A DNA stretch of 64,000 nt, taken from contig CAWDIV010000028.1 in assembly GCA_963802355.1 (NCBI GenBank), positions 62,001 through 126,000 of the forward strand, read 5' to 3'. The notes below the pieces were generated by a model. It saw nothing but the letters and a program-made list of their open reading frames with translations. It was not told where the DNA came from and did not search any database. The position numbers and the translations under genes are program-made. Position 1 is the first letter of the stretch. Each line of letters starts with the position of its first letter. Origin of the DNA: SG8-41 sp963802355. GTDB lineage: Bacteria; Pseudomonadota; Gammaproteobacteria; Burkholderiales; SG8-41. Positions 59,817-64,000 of the stretch are shown here, piece by piece.

Positions 59817-62258
59817 CTAGGCAGCCGCCTTGGCCGCCGGCGCCGGCTCCAACGCGGCGGTCAGCGCCTCATCGACGCGCTCGAGCCAGACGAACTTGAG
59901 CTTGTCGCGCGCTTCCGCGGGAATTTCCTCGAATTCCCTGCGGTTGCGCGCCGGCAGCAGGACGGTAGTGATGCCGGCCCGCAGCGCGGCGAGCACCTTC
60001 TCCTTGATGCCGCCCACCGGCAGCACCAATCCGCGCAGGCTGATTTCGCCCGTCATTGCGGTGTCGCTGCGAACGGGGCGTCCCGTCAGGAGCGATGCGA
60101 GCGCAATGAACATCGCCACGCCGGCGCTCGGACCGTCCTTCGGCGTTGCGCCCGCGGGCACGTGAACGTGAATGTCCGATTTCTCGAAGATCGCCGCTTC
60201 GACTCCCAGGTCCAGGGAGCGCGCCTTGACCAGCGACAACGCCGCCTGCGCGCTCTCTTTCATGACGTCGCCCAACTGACCGGTCAGGATGAGCTTGCCG
60301 CTGCCGGGCATGCGCGAGGCCTCGATGAAAAGGATGTCCCCGCCCACGGGCGTCCAGGCGAGGCCGGTCGCGACTCCGGGCACCGCAGTGCGCATGGCTA
60401 CCTCGGCCTCGAACCTGACCGGGCCGAGAATAGCCGGCAGGTCATCAGCCTTGATCGTCATCCGTGTCTCGGCACCTTCCGCGATGCGCATGGCGACATG
60501 GCGCAACACGGAACCGATCTCGCGCTCGAGATTGCGCACCCCCGCTTCGCGCGTGTAATCGTTGATGATCGCGGTGAGCGCGTCGTCGGTAATCTCGCAC
60601 TGCTCCGGCTTGAGACCATTGGCTTCGAGCTGCCGGGCCACCAGGTAACGGCGCGCAATCTGCAGCTTCTCGTGCTCCGTGTAGCCGGGAATCTGGATGA
60701 TTTCCATGCGGTCGCGCAGCGGCCCGGGAATCGTGTCGAGCACGTTCGCCGTGCAGATGAACATCACTCGCGAGAGGTCGTACGGAACCCCGAGATAGTT
60801 GTCCCGGAAGGTCGAGTTCTGCTCGGGATCGAGCACTTCGAGCAGCGCGGAGGCCGGATCGCCGTGAAAACCGCCGGCGCCGAGCTTGTCGACCTCGTCG
60901 AGCATCATGACGCAGTTGCGCGTCCCCGCCTTGCGCAAGCTCTGGATGATCATGCCTGGCAGAGACCCGATGTAGGTGCGCCGGTGGCCGCGAATCTCCG
61001 CTTCGTCGTGCACGCCGCCCAGGCTCACCCGCACGAATTCCCGTCCCGTCGCCTTCGCAATGCTCTGGCCGAGCGAGGTCTTGCCCACCCCGGGCGGACC
61101 GACGAAGCACAGGATCGGGCTCTTGCCGGACGGATTCAACTTGCGCACGGCGAGGTATTCGAGGATGCGCTTTTTGATCTTCTCCAGCCCGTAGTGGTCG
61201 GCTTCGAGGATGCGCCGCGCCTCGGCGATATCGATCGCCGCAGGTTCCGGGTTCTGCCACGACAGCTCGACGAGCCAGTCGAGGTAGGTGCGCACCATCG
61301 AGTACTCGCCGGCGCCCTCGGGCATGCGCTCGAGGCGCTTCAGCTCTTTGCGCGCCTGCTTCTCGACCTCCTCCGGCATTTTCGCCTCGGTGATCTTCTT
61401 CTCGAGCTCCGCGATCTCGGCCGAGTGCTCGTCGGCGTCGCCCAGCTCCTTCTGGATGGTGCGCATCTGCTCGCGCAGCAGGTGCTCGCGGCCCTTCGCG
61501 TCGATCGATTCCTTGGTGCGCTCGTTGATCTCGTTCGACAGGCGCAACACCTCGGCGCGGCGCGAGAGATGCTCGAGCAGCTTGTCGAGCCGGGCTTTGA
61601 GATCGAACGTCTCCAGGATGGCCTGCTTCTCTTCGACGCTCGCGTCCATCAGGCCGGCGACCAGGTCGGCGAGCCGCGTGGGCGACTCGATGCTCTCCAG
61701 CCCCAAAACCATCTCTTCGGGGACCTGGGGCAGCATTTTGAGTATCTCGATCGCCCGCTGCTTCAGGCTCAGCGCGCGCGCCTCGATGTCCGGACCGGAC
61801 GCCGTTTCCTCTTCGATATATTGCACGCGCGCGACCGGGAAGTCGTAGCCTTCCAGGAACTGGAGCACGCGAAAACGCTTCTCGCCCTGGGAGACGATGT
61901 GATGGGAGCCGTCGGGCGCCGTCACATACCGCAGTATGTTGGCCGTGGTGCCGACCCAGTGCAGATCATCGGGGCCGGGCTCTTCGACGTCCTTCTTGCG
62001 CTGGAGCAGCACACCGAGCGGACGCTGCAGGCGAGCGGCCTGCTGTGCAGCGGCACGGGAACGCTGGCGGCCGATCGTAATCGGCACCACCACGCCGGGA
62101 AACAACACGACATTGCGCACCGGCAATATGACGAGTGCGTCATCCGGCAGCGGACGCGAGGTCCGCTCGCCCTGCTTCTCGCCCGCCGCTGCCGGCGGCG
62201 GCGCGGGGTGCAGGCCTTCATCGGCGCTGACGGGAATTCTTTCTGCTTCGCCGTTCAT
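59817..62258 (-). CDS. lon: ATP-dependent Lon protease
   Basis: An 813-residue Lon protease (LonA type). N-terminal LON domain (LVILPVRNVVLFPGVVVPIT, residues ~42-61), AAA+ domain with Walker A FVGPPGVGKTSLGQS and Walker B VMMLDEVDKLGAGG, and a C-terminal peptidase domain with catalytic Ser in TPKDGPSAGVAMFIA and Lys in GGIKEKVLAALRAGI. It degrades misfolded and regulatory proteins. The ATG at 62258 is used; upstream to 62318 is weakly coding. The hsp20 stop lies 27 bases before it on the same strand, so the two form an operon behind a sigma-32-like promoter. Confidence 0.96.
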   Translation of the reverse strand: MNGEAERIPVSADEGLHPAPPPAAAGEKQGERTSRPLPDDALVILPVRNVVLFPGVVVPITIGRQRSRAAAQQAARLQRPLGVLLQRKKDVEEPGPDDLHWVGTTANILRYVTAPDGSHHIVSQGEKRFRVLQFLEGYDFPVARVQYIEEETASGPDIEARALSLKQRAIEILKMLPQVPEEMVLGLESIESPTRLADLVAGLMDASVEEKQAILETFDLKARLDKLLEHLSRRAEVLRLSNEINERTKESIDAKGREHLLREQMRTIQKELGDADEHSAEIAELEKKITEAKMPEEVEKQARKELKRLERMPEGAGEYSMVRTYLDWLVELSWQNPEPAAIDIAEARRILEADHYGLEKIKKRILEYLAVRKLNPSGKSPILCFVGPPGVGKTSLGQSIAKATGREFVRVSLGGVHDEAEIRGHRRTYIGSLPGMIIQSLRKAGTRNCVMMLDEVDKLGAGGFHGDPASALLEVLDPEQNSTFRDNYLGVPYDLSRVMFICTANVLDTIPGPLRDRMEIIQIPGYTEHEKLQIARRYLVARQLEANGLKPEQCEITDDALTAIINDYTREAGVRNLEREIGSVLRHVAMRIAEGAETRMTIKADDLPAILGPVRFEAEVAMRTAVPGVATGLAWTPVGGDILFIEASRMPGSGKLILTGQLGDVMKESAQAALSLVKARSLDLGVEAAIFEKSDIHVHVPAGATPKDGPSAGVAMFIALASLLTGRPVRSDTAMTGEISLRGLVLPVGGIKEKVLAALRAGITTVLLPARNRREFEEIPAEARDKLKFVWLERVDEALTAALEPAPAAKAAA

Positions 62259-62284
62259 CAAAGGTATCCCTTTTCTTGTCCTCT

Positions 62285-62692
62285 TCAATCCACCTTGCGC
62301 ATGACCAGGACCAGGCACCCGTTTACCGATTCACGGTGGACGGGCTCCAGCCGGTGTTGCGGCAGCGCAATGCGCCGCTCGAAATAGCCGTGCGGAATCT
62401 CCAGCCGCCGGATCGAGCAGGCATGATCCTCGATCGGCAGGCGGCGCTCGGCCCGGATCACCAGGCTGCGCGGCTCCAGGATCACTTCGACGCGCTCGGG
62501 CGGGACGCCGGGCAACGCGACGACGATAGTGAACTTCTCTTCGTCCTCGAATACGTCGATCGGGGGTTCCCACCCCGTGTGCCCGCCGGTAGATGCCCCC
62601 AAGCGGAAAAACTGCCGGTGCATCCGTTCCGCCTGCTCGAGAAACTGGCAGGCTTCTGCCCACATCCATCCGGTTGGGTCACGTGACGGCAT
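62285..62692 (-). CDS. Hsp20/alpha-crystallin family small heat-shock protein
   Basis: A 135-residue small heat-shock protein with an alpha-crystallin domain: WEPPIDVFEDEEKFTIVVAL (residues ~44-63), PGVPPERVEVILEPRSLVIR, and the C-terminal ESVNGCLVLVMRKVD. The usual C-terminal I-x-I anchor is not clear. It holds unfolding proteins in a refoldable state and precedes lon, which fits a protein-quality unit. The ATG at 62692 is preferred; a start at 62767 would add ~25 atypical residues. A sigma-32-type promoter lies ~50 bases upstream. Confidence 0.9.
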   Translation of the reverse strand: MPSRDPTGWMWAEACQFLEQAERMHRQFFRLGASTGGHTGWEPPIDVFEDEEKFTIVVALPGVPPERVEVILEPRSLVIRAERRLPIEDHACSIRRLEIPHGYFERRIALPQHRLEPVHRESVNGCLVLVMRKVD

Positions 62693-62736
62693 GGTTGGCG
62701 GCCTCGTCAAATTTCTCTGGAGATTCCATTGTTTGG

Positions 62737-62764
62737 ATATGGGGGCGAATTGCGGGTGGGCAAG
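62737..62764 (-). promoter_or_regulatory. Putative sigma-32 (RpoH) promoter of hsp20-lon
   Basis: On the minus strand CTTGCCC (62764-62758), a 13-base spacer and CCCCATAT (62744-62737) match the sigma-32 consensus CTTGAAA - N11-16 - CCCCATNT, with the -10 perfect. The -10 lies ~45 bases before the hsp20 start codon. Confidence 0.75.
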
Positions 62765-62979
62765 CAATGCCGACGCGCAGGTAATCTCCTGAAGAGCTTG
62801 AGATCTCGGGGCCGGCTGGGCATCGGCAGAGTCGGCCGGCGAGCGCTATCCCAGGTGGTCGTTGGATACTCCCGGCGACGCGGCGTTCAACCCCGCAACT
62901 GTCGCCGCAACCAGATGTCTGACGGGATTGACCCGACTTATCCGTTCACCATCCGCTCGTTCACGCGATACCAACCGAT

Positions 62980-63222
62980 ATGACCGAAGGTAAGCTTTCC
63001 CTACTCCACGTGGCCGACTGGGAGTTCGCGCCGATCCCCAACCGTAATGCGGTCGTCTTTCGAATGCACTACGTGGAGGGCACCACCGAGCAGCCGCACA
63101 AGGACCGCAAATACGTGCTGACCGCAGCCCAAGCCGAAGCCCTGCGCGACGCGCTCAACGCCGTACTTCACGAGCTCGAAACCCAGCAGGAACGCAGCGT
63201 CAAGGAATCGGCGCCCAACTAG
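62980..63222 (+). CDS. Small hypothetical protein
   Basis: An 80-residue cytosolic protein (MTEGKLSLLHVADWEFAPIP) with VFRMHYVEGTTEQPHKDRKY and a helical C-terminal half (AAQAEALRDALNAVLHELET). I do not recognise it. The pattern (beta strands followed by a helix) could be a small regulator or a nucleic-acid-binding protein. The ATG at 62980 has no strong ribosome site. Divergent from hsp20. Confidence 0.6.
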   Translation: MTEGKLSLLHVADWEFAPIPNRNAVVFRMHYVEGTTEQPHKDRKYVLTAAQAEALRDALNAVLHELETQQERSVKESAPN

Positions 63223-63282
63223 GCCGGCACGCCCGCAGGCCGGCGTTGCCGAGCATGCCTGGTAGGCCTTCTACGACGCTCG

Positions 63283-63360
63283 GCCCTCACCCGTGCCCCC
63301 CCTCCCGGGAGGAGAGGGGAATGAACGGCGGAAATGGCGTACCGACCATTTCCGAAATCC
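63283..63360. repeat. REP-like composite, variant
   Basis: CGGCCCTCACCCGTGCCCCC, CCTCCCGGGAGGAGAGGGGA and AAATGGCGTACCGACCATTT form the second and third hairpins of the composite seen at 17497-17625 and 54781-54897, with a different third loop. It ends 12 bases before the cspA stop. Confidence 0.8.
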
Positions 63361-63371
63361 ACTATGCCCGC

Positions 63372-63578
63372 TTAGCTGGACTTCAGCTGGTCGGCTGAGG
63401 TCTTGCCGTCCTTGCCGCGCATCACTTCGAACTGCACTTTCTGTCCTTCCGCGAGCGTTCCCAACCCGGCCTTCTCCACGGCCGAGATGTGGACGAACAC
63501 GTCCTTCGAGCCGTCATCCGGCTGGATGAATCCGTAACCTTTAGTCTTGTTGAACCACTTCACTGTTCCGGTAGGCAC
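63372..63578 (-). CDS. cspA: Cold-shock domain protein
   Basis: A 68-residue OB-fold cold-shock protein that binds single-stranded RNA/DNA. RNP1 KGYGFIQPD and RNP2 VFVHISAVE are intact, and the start reads VPTGTVKWFNKTKG. The GTG at 63578 follows AGGAGACTATTT. About 310 bases upstream carry no gene and could hold a long leader as in other cspA genes, though no specific structure was identified. Confidence 0.95.
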   Translation of the reverse strand: MPTGTVKWFNKTKGYGFIQPDDGSKDVFVHISAVEKAGLGTLAEGQKVQFEVMRGKDGKTSADQLKSS

Positions 63579-63891
63579 AAATAGTCTCCTCTTCGTGGGC
63601 GAACGCGGCTGGACGGCCGGCCCATCCCGGTCTTCCGGCCGGGACGGATGCAAAGTGTAATGCAACATGCGCCGCGGTGCGAATACTCGCCCCACGGCGC
63701 ATGACATGGGGTGGAACAGGCCTTGCGGGAAAGCATACTCCCCATAGGGGTTGCCGACCTGTCTTCGGGGCAAAGACCAGCAAACTTCGGACGCGGGCCG
63801 ACATGCCCGATAAGCCACGGAGGTGGTAGAGCTCTCCGAGGATACGAGTTCCCGCGCTCCGGCACTACCTGCGTTCCGGCAACTCCGTGGC

Positions 63892-64000
63892 TCAATCGAT
63901 ATTCACGCGGTTGTCCTTGATGATCTTCTCCCAGCGCTTGCTTTCCGATTGCACGTAGGCATTGAAGTGGGCAGGCGACTCGCTCAAGGCGAGCGGAACG
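63892..64000 (-). CDS. Bug/TctC-type receptor protein, C-terminal end only
   Basis: The last ~35 residues are visible on the minus strand: SESPAHFNAYVQSESKRWEK and IIKDNRVNID, then TGA at 63892. The rest lies beyond the window. The W-E-K-I-I-K-D-N-x-V pattern is the usual Bug C-terminal helix. Confidence 0.75.
   Translation of the reverse strand, partial: VPLALSESPAHFNAYVQSESKRWEKIIKDNRVNID

Noticed and set aside
60162..62387. A 741-codon open frame on the plus strand over the lon gene
   Set aside because: It is the shadow of the strongly coding lon frame in GC-rich DNA; the translation has no recognisable domain and the minus strand has full Lon motifs.

Overview
The window is about 64 kb of high-GC chromosomal DNA. 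Its gene content looks like a betaproteobacterium of Burkholderiales type. The indicators are many Bug/TctC-type solute-binding proteins (four essentially full-length genes plus three fragments), a tandem array of PF04392 ABC substrate-binding proteins, EutBC, TauD-like dioxygenases, ACMSD-like amidohydrolases, CaiB-type CoA transferases and EmrAB. No rRNA, tRNA, CRISPR array or intact transposase was found. The organism assignment is an inference from gene families, not from a marker gene.

Layout: 1-3.2 kb holds a HupE-like membrane protein fragment, a ModA-like protein, a thioesterase, a DUF1330 protein and an FKBP isomerase. 3.2-5.6 kb is a small island: a TIR-like/nucleoside-deoxyribosyltransferase-like protein, a decayed tyrosine recombinase, and an integron gene cassette (DUF2938 membrane protein bounded by TTAGGC and a canonical attC). 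5.6-11.6 kb is a tandem array of PF04392 binding proteins containing intact genes, frameshifted copies and fossils. 11.8-17.4 kb has an ABC-F ATPase, a GIY-YIG protein, an alpha/beta hydrolase and a ThDP enzyme. 17.5-26.9 kb has a pterin dehydratase flanked by diverged repeats, then a catabolic-looking set (two amidohydrolases, hydrolase, dioxygenase, Bug proteins) and a 271-bp element with perfect 22-bp inverted ends. 26.9-30 kb is emrAB with a 27-codon ORF plus terminator upstream. 30-41.9 kb is an acyl-CoA/aromatic-type degradation region with many frameshifts and a BrnTA toxin-antitoxin pair. 42-48.2 kb holds GGDEF/TerB, pssA, eutBC, an MHYT-GGDEF protein and a cytochrome c. 48.6-59.6 kb is another set of oxygenases and hydrolases. 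59.8-63.6 kb holds lon, hsp20 (with a good sigma-32 promoter) and cspA, and the window ends inside another Bug gene.

Two features cut across the whole window. First, intergenic DNA is packed with several repeat families: GATGAGTGATGGG-like and GGCGAAAGGC tracts; a GGGGTCAGATCCC / CGCCCCTCGACGCGCC family, including a ~200-bp inverted pair 46 kb apart; a three-hairpin composite; a 14-bp GACGC repeat; and CACAGATAAACACAGAT inverted repeats. In several places these repeats form the start or end of genes. Second, about fifteen genes carry one or more single-base frameshifts. The densest stretch (30-35 kb) may reflect indel errors in the assembly rather than biology, so frameshift pseudogene calls should be read with that in mind.

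Functionally, most enzyme genes look like parts of peripheral aromatic or organic-acid catabolism (amidohydrolases, extradiol-type product hydrolases, FAH, ThDP decarboxylase/ligase, flavin and 2-oxoglutarate dioxygenases). Each is paired with periplasmic Bug proteins that would capture carboxylates. Substrates cannot be named from sequence alone.
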